64,000 nucleotides of DNA, taken from NCBI RefSeq assembly GCF_029892565.1, contig NZ_JARXVH010000001.1, positions 1 through 64,000 of the forward strand, given 5' to 3'. Position 1 is the first letter of the stretch. Every line of letters starts with the position of its first letter. This document shows, piece by piece, positions 50,494 to 58,473 of this stretch. The notes beneath the pieces are model-generated. The model was not told the DNA's origin, searched no databases, and saw nothing but the letters and a program-made list of their open reading frames with translations. The translations under genes and the position numbers were made by a program. This stretch comes from Streptomyces pseudovenezuelae. GTDB taxonomy: Bacteria; Actinomycetota; Actinomycetes; Streptomycetales; Streptomycetaceae.

Positions 50494-51717
50494 ATGACCG
50501 ACAACCTGCAGCCTCCCCCGTCCCGCCGCCCCCGTACCGTCGACGCGGTCGTCGCCGTCGCCCTCTTCGCCTGTTCGTTCCCCGGCAGCCTGATCACGCT
50601 GCCGGGGCGTGACCTCGGGGTGGCGTGGTGGCCCGGCGTGCTGTTGGCCGGCGTCTCCTGTGTCGGTCTGCTCTGGCGCCGCTACCGGCCCCGCGCCACC
50701 GTCGTCCTGACCCTCGGGTGCGCGATGGCCGCGGCCGCGCTCGGTTACCTCCTCACGGTGCTGCTCCTCGCGCCGCTGATGGTGGCCCTGTACTCGCTGG
50801 CCGTCGGCACCGACCGCAGGACCGCCAACACGTTCACCGTCACCGGGATCGCGCTGCTGGTGGGCACGGGCGTACTCGTCGGCCCGGCCGGCGAGCCGCT
50901 GGTGCTGAGGCTGCTCGGGCCGGCCGCGTGGCTGCTGTTGCCGACCTCCCTGGGCACGGTGACCCGGCTGCGAGCGGCCTATCTGGATGCGGAGCGGGCC
51001 CGCGCCGAACACGCCGAGCGCACCCGGGAGGAGGAGGCACGGCACCGGGTCACGGAGGAACGGATGCGCATCGCCCGCGATCTCCACGACGTCGTCGCCC
51101 ACCACCTGGTGCTGGCCAACCTCCAAGCAGGCGCCGTCGCCCGGCAGTTGCCGGGACGGCCGGACGAGGCCGTGCGGATCGCCTCCGATCTGACCGGGAC
51201 GACCGCCTCGGCGCTACGCGAACTCAAGTCCACCGTCGGCCTGTTGCGCCGCGAGGGCGACACCGACAAGCTCACGGGCAACGCGGACAGGCCCCCTGAG
51301 CCCACCCCGGGGCTGGCCCAACTCCCGGAGCTGGCAGCCTCGTTCGAGAACGCCGGGCTCGCGGTCACCGTCAGCACCGAAGGCGAACCCGGTCCCCTCT
51401 CCACCGGCGCCGACCTCACGGCGTACCGCATCGTGCAGGAGGCCCTCACCAACGTCACCAAGCACGCCGGCGTCCACTCGGCCGAGGTGCGGCTCGTCTA
51501 CACGCGGGACCGGCTGACGGTGACGGTCGCCAACGGCGGCGGGGCGAGGTCGGGCACCGGCTCTCCCCCAGGCGGCTACGGCGTCATAGGCATGCACGAG
51601 AGGGCCCGTTCCGTCGGCGGACACATCCGAGTGGGCCCACGACCCACCGGCGGCTTCGAGGTCATCGTCGAACTTCCCCTTGGCGCCCACCAGTTGGAGC
51701 GAACCTCAGCCGACTGA
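50494..51717 (+). CDS. Two-component sensor histidine kinase (NarL/HisKA_3 type)
   Basis: A 407-aa membrane kinase. The N-terminal ~150 residues have about four or five hydrophobic helices (VDAVVAVALFACSFPG; GYLLTVLLLAPLMVALYSLAVG). A short coiled region leads to the HisKA_3 phosphoacceptor box ERMRIARDLHDVVAHHL (His in DLHD) and an HATPase_c domain with AYRIVQEALTNVTKHAG (N box) and GYGVIGMHERA (G box). Such kinases usually sit next to a NarL-type response regulator; none is found here, so it looks orphan. The next gene is a MarR-controlled pump. Confidence 0.9.
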   Translation: MTDNLQPPPSRRPRTVDAVVAVALFACSFPGSLITLPGRDLGVAWWPGVLLAGVSCVGLLWRRYRPRATVVLTLGCAMAAAALGYLLTVLLLAPLMVALYSLAVGTDRRTANTFTVTGIALLVGTGVLVGPAGEPLVLRLLGPAAWLLLPTSLGTVTRLRAAYLDAERARAEHAERTREEEARHRVTEERMRIARDLHDVVAHHLVLANLQAGAVARQLPGRPDEAVRIASDLTGTTASALRELKSTVGLLRREGDTDKLTGNADRPPEPTPGLAQLPELAASFENAGLAVTVSTEGEPGPLSTGADLTAYRIVQEALTNVTKHAGVHSAEVRLVYTRDRLTVTVANGGGARSGTGSPPGGYGVIGMHERARSVGGHIRVGPRPTGGFEVIVELPLGAHQLERTSAD

Positions 51718-51773
51718 GCCCCCCTCTCCATGTAGCCCCGGCCGCCCGGGGAGCCGCCCCACAAAACACCCAC

Positions 51774-51790
51774 TTGCTTAAGTCAATCAA
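51774..51790. promoter_or_regulatory. MarR operator site 4
   Basis: TTGCTTAAGTCAATCAA, same 17-bp pattern as upstream of the MarR/dehydrogenase genes (one half-site mismatch). It overlaps the TTGCTT -35 box of the pump promoter. Confidence 0.65.
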
Positions 51791-51803
51791 TTCTGTTTAT
51801 GCT
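51774..51803 (+). promoter_or_regulatory. Promoter of MFS pump gene
   Basis: TTGCTT (51774-51779), 18 bases, TATGCT (51798-51803). Same boxes and layout as at 48795-48823, with operators over the -35 and just after the -10. Confidence 0.6.
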
Positions 51804-51819
51804 TGCGTAAGTCAAGCAA
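51803..51819. promoter_or_regulatory. MarR operator site 5
   Basis: TTGCGTAAGTCAAGCAA, 29 bases from site 4, between the -10 box and the gene start. Confidence 0.7.
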
Positions 51820-51843
51820 TGACCCCTTGCCGGAGGCCCAGCC

Positions 51844-53319
51844 ATGTCCGACGCCCTGACCCGACCCGCTGACGCGGGGACCGCCGCCCCGCCGAAGCCG
51901 AACGCCGTGGTGGCGGTCCTGGCCCTGGCCGGAATCGTCGTCTCGCTGATGCAGACCCTGGTCATCCCGATCGTCCCGGAGCTGCCCACCCTGCTGCACG
52001 CCTCCGCGTCCAACACCGCCTGGGCGGTCACCGCCACCCTGCTGGCAGCGGCGGTGGCCACGCCGGTCGTCGGCCGGCTCGGCGACATGATCGGCAAGCG
52101 GCGCATGCTGCTGGTCAGCATCGTGCTGCTGGTGTCCGGCTCCGTGGTCTGCGCTTTCGCCGACTCGCTCGTTCCGATGATCATCGGTCGCGCTCTGCAG
52201 GGTCTGTCGGCCGCCGTGGTGCCGCTGGGCATCAGCATCATGCGGGACGCGCTGCCCGCGGACCGGCTGGCGGGGTCCACCGCACTGATGAGTGCCTCAC
52301 TGGGTGTGGGCGGTGCGCTGGGGCTGCCCACGGCGGCGTTCATCGCCGACAAGTGGGACTGGCACCTCCTGTTCTGGGCCTCGGCCGTGCTGGGTGCCGT
52401 CGCCTTCGTGATGGTGCTGCTGATCGTGCCCGAGTCCAGGGTGCGTACCGGTGGCCGCTTCGACCTGGTCGGTTCGCTCGGACTGTCCGCCGGTCTGCTC
52501 TCCCTGCTGCTCGCCGTCTCCAAGGGCGGCGACTGGGGCTGGACCTCCGGCACCACCCTCGGCCTGGGCGCCGCCGCCGTACTGATCCTGCTGGCCTGGG
52601 GCTGGTGGGAGCTGCGATCCAAGCAGCCGCTGGTCGACCTGCGGACGACCGCCAAGCCGCAGGTGCTGTTCACCAACCTGGCCTCGATCGCCCTCGGTTT
52701 CTCGATGTTCGCGATGTCCCTGGTCCTGCCCCAGCTGTTGCAGCTGCCCGAGCAGACCGGCTACGGCCTGGGCAAGTCGATGCTGACCGTCGGTCTGGTG
52801 CTCGCGCCGCAGGGCCTGGTCATGATGGCCATGTCCGCCGTGTCCGCGCGGGTCACCAAGGCCAAGGGCCCCAAGGTCACCCTCATGATCGGCGCGCTGA
52901 TCGTCGCCTCGGGCTACGCCCTCAACATCGCCTTGATGAGCGAGGTCTGGCACCTCGTCCTGGTCTCCTGCATCATCGGCGCCGGAGTCGGCTTCACCTA
53001 CGGCGCCCTGCCCGCCCTGATCATGGGCGCGGTCGACCCGTCCCAGACCGGCGCCGCCAACAGCCTCAACACCCTGATGCGCTCCTTGGGCACCAGCTTC
53101 GCCAGCGCGCTGGCCGGCGTCATCCTGGCCCAGATGACCACCGACTTCGGCGGTCACGCCCTCCCGTCGGAGAGCGGCTTCAAGGTCGTCATGGCCATCG
53201 GCGCCGGAGCCGCGCTGCTCGCCTTCCTCGTCGCCTCCTTCATCCCGCGCCGACAGGCACCGGCCCCGGCGGCGACCGAGTCGGACGACCGGCCCGAGGC
53301 CGTCACGGCGAAGGCCTGA
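51844..53319 (+). CDS. MFS transporter, DHA2 family
   Basis: A 491-aa, ~14-helix drug:H+ antiporter-2 type pump: GRLGDMIGKRRMLLVS (motif A), GVGGALGLPTAAFIADKWDW (motif C region), and IMGAVDPSQTGAANSLNTL near the C-terminal half. CGGAGG precedes the ATG at 51844. Two MarR-type operators overlap its promoter, placing it in the regulon of the MarR gene 3 kb upstream. Efflux of a toxic compound that the dehydrogenase might also process is a reasonable model. Confidence 0.92.
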   Translation: MSDALTRPADAGTAAPPKPNAVVAVLALAGIVVSLMQTLVIPIVPELPTLLHASASNTAWAVTATLLAAAVATPVVGRLGDMIGKRRMLLVSIVLLVSGSVVCAFADSLVPMIIGRALQGLSAAVVPLGISIMRDALPADRLAGSTALMSASLGVGGALGLPTAAFIADKWDWHLLFWASAVLGAVAFVMVLLIVPESRVRTGGRFDLVGSLGLSAGLLSLLLAVSKGGDWGWTSGTTLGLGAAAVLILLAWGWWELRSKQPLVDLRTTAKPQVLFTNLASIALGFSMFAMSLVLPQLLQLPEQTGYGLGKSMLTVGLVLAPQGLVMMAMSAVSARVTKAKGPKVTLMIGALIVASGYALNIALMSEVWHLVLVSCIIGAGVGFTYGALPALIMGAVDPSQTGAANSLNTLMRSLGTSFASALAGVILAQMTTDFGGHALPSESGFKVVMAIGAGAALLAFLVASFIPRRQAPAPAATESDDRPEAVTAKA

Positions 53320-53352
53320 CACCCGCTCGACCACAACCGCCGTACAGACGGC

Positions 53353-53386
53353 CGTCGTCCCGCTCCGGCGGGCGGCGGCCGTCCGC
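53353..53386. terminator. GC-rich hairpin between convergent genes
   Basis: An imperfect stem, ACGGCCGTCGTCCCG against CGGGCGGCGGCCGT around a CTCCGG loop, lies between the MFS gene and the minus-strand membrane protein gene. Confidence 0.55.
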
Positions 53387-53416
53387 CGTATCCGGACAAC
53401 TCATCCCGGGCACGGG

Positions 53417-53929
53417 CTACTTGATGACCGCGTTGGCCACCACCACGACCACGCCCAGCAGCGCGTCCACCGCCCCGATGGCCACGGCGACCGGCCAGGA
53501 GCGGTGCGACCAGCGGGCCGTCACCAGACCCAGCGTGAACAGCAGCACGATGTTCAGGGCGAACGCCGCGTACTCCACGTCGTCCGCCGGCCACCAGCCC
53601 CAGCCGGCCCCGGCGAGCACCAGCACCGTCGGCAGCACCGCCGTGACCAGGGGCCACTCGTCGCCGAGGACGCGCAGGGCGTCCCAGCGGCGGTGCGGGC
53701 CGCGCTCGGCGATGTAGTGGGCGTAACCGTGCGCGAGGGCGGAGGCTGCCGCGGTCACCAGCAGCCAGGCGGCGTCGTAGAGGCGGCTGTCCTGGGAGGT
53801 GTGGCCGTACTGGGTGAGTGCCGCGACCATCGAGCAGGCCAGTACGGAGCCGTAGACACCGCCGAAGAGGATCGCCTCGCGCGTGTCGTGCCGGCGCGGC
53901 GCGGGGACGACCGCCGTGGAGTCCGTCAT
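53417..53929 (-). CDS. Small integral membrane protein, function unknown
   Basis: A 170-aa protein with about five hydrophobic segments: EAILFGGVYGSVLACSMVAAL, AAWLLVTAAASALAHGYAHY, LVTAVLPTVLVLAGAGWG, YAAFALNIVLLFTLGLV and WPVAVAIGAVDALLGVVVVV. His and Tyr in ALAHGYAHYIAER lie at a membrane edge. The start is ATG 53929. I do not recognise the family. It is divergent from a cupin gene. No function is proposed. Confidence 0.75.
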   Translation of the reverse strand: MTDSTAVVPAPRRHDTREAILFGGVYGSVLACSMVAALTQYGHTSQDSRLYDAAWLLVTAAASALAHGYAHYIAERGPHRRWDALRVLGDEWPLVTAVLPTVLVLAGAGWGWWPADDVEYAAFALNIVLLFTLGLVTARWSHRSWPVAVAIGAVDALLGVVVVVANAVIK

Positions 53930-54060
53930 GCCATCGACGATCACCCGGCCCGGGCCGCCCCGCCAGTCCGGGCCCGCCCGACGAAGTCTCCTCCCACCTG
54001 GGCCGATACCGCACACACCGTCCACGCCCGGTCGGCGGACGAGCTCGCTAGGGTCCGGGT

Positions 54061-54405
54061 ATGACCGACAGCTTCGTACTCCACATCCCCGACACCGAGC
54101 TCGAACCCGAGCCCCTCGACCCCGCGCAGATCGTCTCCGGAACGCCCGAGGTGACCAGCAAGGTGGTCTGGGAGTCGGCGGACGGGCGGCAGATCCGGGG
54201 CGTCTGGCAGATCACGCCGGGGGTCGTCACGGACACCGAGGCGGACGAGCTGTTCGTGGTGATCAGCGGGTCGGCGACGATCGAGGTCGAGGGCGGGGCA
54301 ACGCTGCGGGTCGGGCCCGGGGACCTGGCGGTGCTGCACGCGGGCGACCGTACGACGTGGACGGTGCACGAGACGCTGCGGAAGGCGTACGCGATCAATC
54401 TGTGA
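54061..54405 (+). CDS. Cupin domain protein
   Basis: A 114-aa cupin_3-type (RmlC-like) protein: GVWQITPGVVTDTEADELFVVISGSATIEVEGG and LRVGPGDLAVLHAGDRTTWTVHETLRKAYAI. The Thr-Asp-Thr-Glu run in place of the usual His pair suggests no or altered metal binding; the last metal His is retained as VHE. Similar proteins have been named as ethanolamine-utilisation-like or regulatory cupins. It ends overlapping the last bases of the LacI gene (convergent, 11 bases). Confidence 0.85.
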   Translation: MTDSFVLHIPDTELEPEPLDPAQIVSGTPEVTSKVVWESADGRQIRGVWQITPGVVTDTEADELFVVISGSATIEVEGGATLRVGPGDLAVLHAGDRTTWTVHETLRKAYAINL

Positions 54406-55408
54406 GGGTGGTCGGGGGTGCTGCGGTGGTGCCCCTGATCTTGAGGGTCGGCGCGGCCAGGTGGACCCGGCCCGCTCCCCCGGGCGTCTCGAAGCGGTCC
54501 AGGAGGCAGCGGGCGGCGCGGCGGCCGACCTCGTGCGGAGCCGTGTCGACGGTGGTCAGCCATACGTGGCGCAGCCGCGCGATGCTCGTGTTGTCGTAGC
54601 CCGTCACGGACACGTCCCGGGGGACCCGCAGCCCCAGTTCCTCGGCCGCCGAGAGGGCGCCGACGGAGGCGATGTCGTTGACGGCGAGCAGCGCGGTGGG
54701 CCGGTCCTGGCGGCCGAGCAGCCGGACGGCGGCGCGGTAGCCACCCTCCTCGGTCATGTCGCCGGCCTCGACCCGGGCCCCGTCCGCGAGGCCGTGCGCC
54801 CGCATCGTCGCCTCGAAGCTGCGCCGCCGCAGCTCGCCGACGGCGCCGTACCCGGCGATGTGCGCGATCCGGCGGTGGCCGAGCCCGATGAGGTGCTCGG
54901 TGACCAGGCGCGCGCCTCTCTCGTCGTCGCCCGCGCAGACGTCCACGCCCGGCAGCACCGGCTCCCGGGCGCCCGCCACCACGACCGGCATCCGCTCGGC
55001 GATCGTGCCGAGCACGGCCGGATCCGGGAGGGTGCCGACCACCACGAGGCCGTCCACGCCCAGGTCCAGGAAGGGGCCGGCGAGGTCGTCGCCCGTGCGG
55101 CGATTCAGGCGGGCGTCGGCGAGCAGCATGTGCAGGCCGTTGTCGCGCAGCAGGGAGTTGAGGCCGTCGAGGAGGTCGACGAACCACGGGTTGCGCAGGT
55201 CGTTGAGGAGCACGCCGACCGTGCGGGTGCGCTGTTCGCTGAGGCTGCGCGCGGCGGCGTTGGGCCGGTAACCGAGTTCCCGTACCGCCCGCAGCACGGC
55301 CTCCCGCCTCTCGGGGCGCACCTGATCGGAGCCGCGCAGCACGAGCGAGACCAGCGACTTGGACACGCCGGCCCGCTCGGCCACGTCGCGGATCGTCGGC
55401 GGTCTCAT
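54395..55408 (-). CDS. LacI family regulator
   Basis: A 337-aa repressor. The HTH is TIRDVAERAGVSKSLVSLVLRGSDQVRPERREAVLRAV with the hinge helix after it; the rest is a periplasmic-binding-protein-like sugar domain (VGVLLNDLRNPWFVDLL; GYDNTSIARL). It is divergent from a Gfo/Idh/MocA gene, and two GGACC-type palindromes lie in the gap, one five bases from its own ATG. It probably represses itself and the oxidoreductase gene. Confidence 0.92.
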   Translation of the reverse strand: MRPPTIRDVAERAGVSKSLVSLVLRGSDQVRPERREAVLRAVRELGYRPNAAARSLSEQRTRTVGVLLNDLRNPWFVDLLDGLNSLLRDNGLHMLLADARLNRRTGDDLAGPFLDLGVDGLVVVGTLPDPAVLGTIAERMPVVVAGAREPVLPGVDVCAGDDERGARLVTEHLIGLGHRRIAHIAGYGAVGELRRRSFEATMRAHGLADGARVEAGDMTEEGGYRAAVRLLGRQDRPTALLAVNDIASVGALSAAEELGLRVPRDVSVTGYDNTSIARLRHVWLTTVDTAPHEVGRRAARCLLDRFETPGGAGRVHLAAPTLKIRGTTAAPPTTLTD

Positions 55409-55412
55409 GTTC

Positions 55413-55424
55413 TGGACCGTTCCA
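55413..55424. promoter_or_regulatory. LacI operator, site 1
   Basis: TGGACCGTTCCA, near-perfect 12-bp palindrome directly before the LacI start codon. Confidence 0.65.
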
Positions 55425-55505
55425 TGAGCCGTCGCGGCTTGTCAAAGGGTCCGGCGAGGGTTGACAGTGACGGAGCAGGGGCTTCAGGGTGGGCTGGACA
55501 GATTG

Positions 55506-55517
55506 TGGACCGGTCCA
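55506..55517. promoter_or_regulatory. LacI operator, site 2
   Basis: TGGACCGGTCCA, perfect 12-bp palindrome with the central CG typical of LacI-family sites, 14 bases before the oxidoreductase ATG and 93 bases from site 1. Confidence 0.75.
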
Positions 55518-55530
55518 AAGAGGGGCTGTC

Positions 55531-56688
55531 ATGGTGGATTCGCTCGGTGTCGCCGTCGTCGGGTTCGGCTGGATGGGCCGGGTGCACACCCAGGCGTACG
55601 CCCGCGTCCTGCACCACTATCCGCGGCTGCCCCTGCGTCCGGAGCTGGTGACGGTCGCCGAGGAGGTGCCCGGCCGGGCCGAGGAGGCCGCCGCGCAGTT
55701 CGGGTTCGCCTCGACGGCCCGCGACTGGCGCGAGGTCGCGCGGGATCCGAGGGTCCAGGCGGTCAGCATCACCGCCCCGAACTTCCTGCACCGCGAGATC
55801 GGTGTGGCGATGGCCGAGGCCGGCAAGCACATCTGGATCGAGAAGCCGGTGGGCCTGACCCCGGCGGACGCCGGGGCGGTGGCCGACGCGGTCGCCAAGG
55901 CCGGCGTCCAGGGTGCGGTCGGCTTCAACTACCGCAACGCGCCCGCCGTCGAGGCCGCCCGCGAGCTCATCTCCTCCGGCGCGATCGGCACGGTCACCCA
56001 CGTCCGCATCCGGCTCTTCAGCGACTACGCGGCCCACCCCGACGGCGCCCTGACCTGGCGCTACGAGCGTGAGCGCGGCGGCAGCGGGGTCCTGGGCGAC
56101 CTGGCCTCGCACGGCGCCGACCTGGCCCGGTACCTGCTCGGCGACATCGCCTCCCTGATCGCCGACACGGCCGTCTTCATCCCGGAGCGGGCCCGCCCCA
56201 CCGGCGCCACCGCCGGCCACACCCGGGCCACGGGCGGCGAGCTCGGCCCGGTCGAGAACGAGGACTACGTCAGCTGCCTGCTGCGCTTCGCCTCCGGCGC
56301 CCGCGGTGTCCTGGAGGCCTGCCGGGTCTCGGTCGGCGAGCAGAACAACTACGGCTTCGAGGTGCACGGCACCGAGGGCGCGGTGTCCTGGGACTTCCGC
56401 CGGATGAACGAGCTGGGCGTCAGCCGCGGCACCGACTACCAGGACCAGCCCGTCAGCACGGTCTACGTCGGCCCGGGCGACGGCGAGTTCGCCGCCTTCC
56501 AGCCGGGCGCGGCCAACGCCATGGGCTACGACGACCTCAAGGTGATCGAGGCCCACCGCTTCCTGCGCTCCATCGCGGAGGGCGGCGCGTACGGGGCCAC
56601 GCTGCCGGACGCGGTGCACAGCGCCGCCGTGGTGGACGCGATGGTGCGGTCGGCGGAGAGCGGGTCCTGGGTCAACGTCCAGGCGTAG
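55531..56688 (+). CDS. Gfo/Idh/MocA family oxidoreductase
   Basis: A 385-aa NAD(P)-dependent sugar or cyclitol dehydrogenase. The Rossmann motif is VAVVGFGWMGRVH; the catalytic Lys is in EKPVGLTP; the C-terminal sheet region has GDLASHGADLARYLLGD with the catalytic Asp/His pair. The start is ATG 55531, under a LacI operator. It lies alone on the plus strand before convergent genes. The substrate is a sugar or inositol (inference). Confidence 0.9.
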   Translation: MVDSLGVAVVGFGWMGRVHTQAYARVLHHYPRLPLRPELVTVAEEVPGRAEEAAAQFGFASTARDWREVARDPRVQAVSITAPNFLHREIGVAMAEAGKHIWIEKPVGLTPADAGAVADAVAKAGVQGAVGFNYRNAPAVEAARELISSGAIGTVTHVRIRLFSDYAAHPDGALTWRYERERGGSGVLGDLASHGADLARYLLGDIASLIADTAVFIPERARPTGATAGHTRATGGELGPVENEDYVSCLLRFASGARGVLEACRVSVGEQNNYGFEVHGTEGAVSWDFRRMNELGVSRGTDYQDQPVSTVYVGPGDGEFAAFQPGAANAMGYDDLKVIEAHRFLRSIAEGGAYGATLPDAVHSAAVVDAMVRSAESGSWVNVQA

Positions 56689-57307
56689 GGCCGGACTTAG
56701 GTCCGGATCCGGGCAGGGTCGCCAGCAACTCCACGCCCTTGGCCAGCGCGTCGGCGACGGACGGCGGCGGAGCGTCCGGGACGCCCGGGACCCACCCCCG
56801 CCGCCGGGTCCTGGCCGCGAGCGGGAGTTCCACCTGAACGCCTCCCCTGCGGGCCAGGTTCACCGGGTTCCTGGCGTGCTGGCCGCGCAGGGCCACGGGG
56901 ATCTCGTCGAGGTCGGTGACCGCCTCGAACTCCGGCCGCAGGGCGCCGAATCCATCGGCGAGAAGCCGCGCCGCGGGCCGATTCCCGCCGCCGAGGAAGA
57001 TGGATCGCGGCGCCGCGGGTCGCATGTGGCCGTGCAGGGAGACCACCAGCTCGACATGGGCCAGGAAGTCCCGCAGGAGCGCGCAGTGTTCCACCGCCAT
57101 GCGCGGGGACGGGATGTGCACCGGCTGCCGGACGCCGGGCTGTGTGAAGACCAGACTGGTGGCGTCGCAGCGTCCCGCCACGGACCCTGCGAGTTCCGCC
57201 GTACCGCCTTCGTTGCTGCCGTGCAGCGCGAGCAGTCCGAGTTCGCCGCCCACAGTGAGCGTGGCGAGCAGCCTGACGCCTTCGATCTCGACCTGTTCGG
57301 TCCTCAT
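56672..57307 (-). CDS. Poly-gamma-glutamate hydrolase family protein
   Basis: A 211-aa protein resembling the PghP-type zinc peptidase that cuts poly-gamma-glutamate. Zinc ligands fit His and Glu in LLALHGSNEGGTAELA (residues ~27-34) and His in VVSLHGHMRPAA. The gene ends 17 bases inside the end of the convergent oxidoreductase gene and begins 29 bases after the LacI-type gene on the same strand. No signal peptide is present, so the substrate may be intracellular. Family use in Streptomyces is unclear. Confidence 0.75.
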   Translation of the reverse strand: MRTEQVEIEGVRLLATLTVGGELGLLALHGSNEGGTAELAGSVAGRCDATSLVFTQPGVRQPVHIPSPRMAVEHCALLRDFLAHVELVVSLHGHMRPAAPRSIFLGGGNRPAARLLADGFGALRPEFEAVTDLDEIPVALRGQHARNPVNLARRGGVQVELPLAARTRRRGWVPGVPDAPPPSVADALAKGVELLATLPGSGPKSGPTPGR

Positions 57308-57336
57308 GGTCACTCCCGTCCCCTCAACCCGTCCCC

Positions 57337-58368
57337 TCAACTCGCCGCCTGTGACGGCAGGTTGTAGGGCGTGACGACCTGGATCGAGGACGGCAGGGTC
57401 GGTCCGGCGGGCGGCAGGGCGCCGTTGGCGCGCATCACGATGTGGCAGGCCTCCCGCATGTCCTGGCGCAGGTCGTGGTGGAGGACGGCGGACAGGCGGT
57501 GCGCGCGCAGCAGCCGGGTGTTGTCGTGGTCGAGGTCGTGCGCGACGAACACCGCGCACTCGCGGCCCAGGTCCTCGAAGGCCCTGAGGGTGGCGTTGTT
57601 GCCGCCGCCGATGGAGTAGACGGCCCGGATGTCCGGGTCGCGTTCCAGCGCCGCCCGTACGAGGTCGTACTGGGTGGCGTCCAGGCCCTGGCCCTCGGCG
57701 ATCTCGACCAGGGCGCGCTCGGGGTAGCGGGTGCGCATCGCGCTGCGGAAGCCCATCTCGCGCTCCTCCTCGTTGCGGAAGAAGCCGCTGCTGAGACTGG
57801 TGAGGACATTGCCGGGGCGGTCGCCGAGCCACTGGCCCATGAGGTACGCGGCGGTCGCGCCGGCGGCCCGGTTGTCGATGCCGACGTAGGCGAGCCGGGC
57901 GGTGGCGGGCAGGTCGGTCACCAGGGTGACGACGGGGATGCCGGCCTCCGCGAGCCGGGCCACGGCGGCGGTGACCTCGGGGACGTCGGGCGCCTTGAGG
58001 ATCACGCCCTGCGAGCCCCGCCGGCCGATGCGGTCCAGGGTCCGGGTGAGTTCCTGCACCGGGCCGGTCTCGCGGAAGTGGAAGCGCGAGCGGACGACGG
58101 CCGGGTGCAGGGAGGGGAGTTCCGCCTCCAGGGCGCCGCGTATCGCGGTGGAGAAGCGGTCGGGCGTCTGCATCACGATGTCGATCATGAAGGTGCGGCC
58201 GACCAGCCGGACCTGGGTGCGCTGCCGGTCCAGGTCGGCTATCGCCTGCCGGACCTCGCGCTGGGTGCTCTCCCGGACCCCGCCCCGGCCGTTCAGCACC
58301 CGGTCCACCGTGGCCTCGCTCAGACCCGCCTGACGTGCGATCTCGCGGATCGGGAAGGGGTGACCCAC
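57337..58368 (-). CDS. LacI family regulator
   Basis: A 343-aa repressor with HTH PIREIARQAGLSEATVDRVLNGRGGVRESTQREV and a type-1 periplasmic-binding domain (VRLVGRTFMIDIVMQ; GQWLGDRPGNVLTSLSSGF). The EATVDRVLNGR form of the recognition helix is seen in inositol and sugar-acid regulators. The start is GTG 58368, divergent from the phytanoyl-type dioxygenase gene, so it probably controls the 58.4-61.5 kb operon. No clear palindrome was found in the 105-base gap. Confidence 0.9.
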   Translation of the reverse strand: MGHPFPIREIARQAGLSEATVDRVLNGRGGVRESTQREVRQAIADLDRQRTQVRLVGRTFMIDIVMQTPDRFSTAIRGALEAELPSLHPAVVRSRFHFRETGPVQELTRTLDRIGRRGSQGVILKAPDVPEVTAAVARLAEAGIPVVTLVTDLPATARLAYVGIDNRAAGATAAYLMGQWLGDRPGNVLTSLSSGFFRNEEEREMGFRSAMRTRYPERALVEIAEGQGLDATQYDLVRAALERDPDIRAVYSIGGGNNATLRAFEDLGRECAVFVAHDLDHDNTRLLRAHRLSAVLHHDLRQDMREACHIVMRANGALPPAGPTLPSSIQVVTPYNLPSQAAS

Positions 58369-58473
58369 GGACGACTCCTTGAAGGGTTTTTGATGGCTGC
58401 CTGCTGGTTGTTCGAGGGGTTTGTACTGACAAGAATGACAGAGCTGGGTCACTCCGTTTCCGAGAGGACGACG

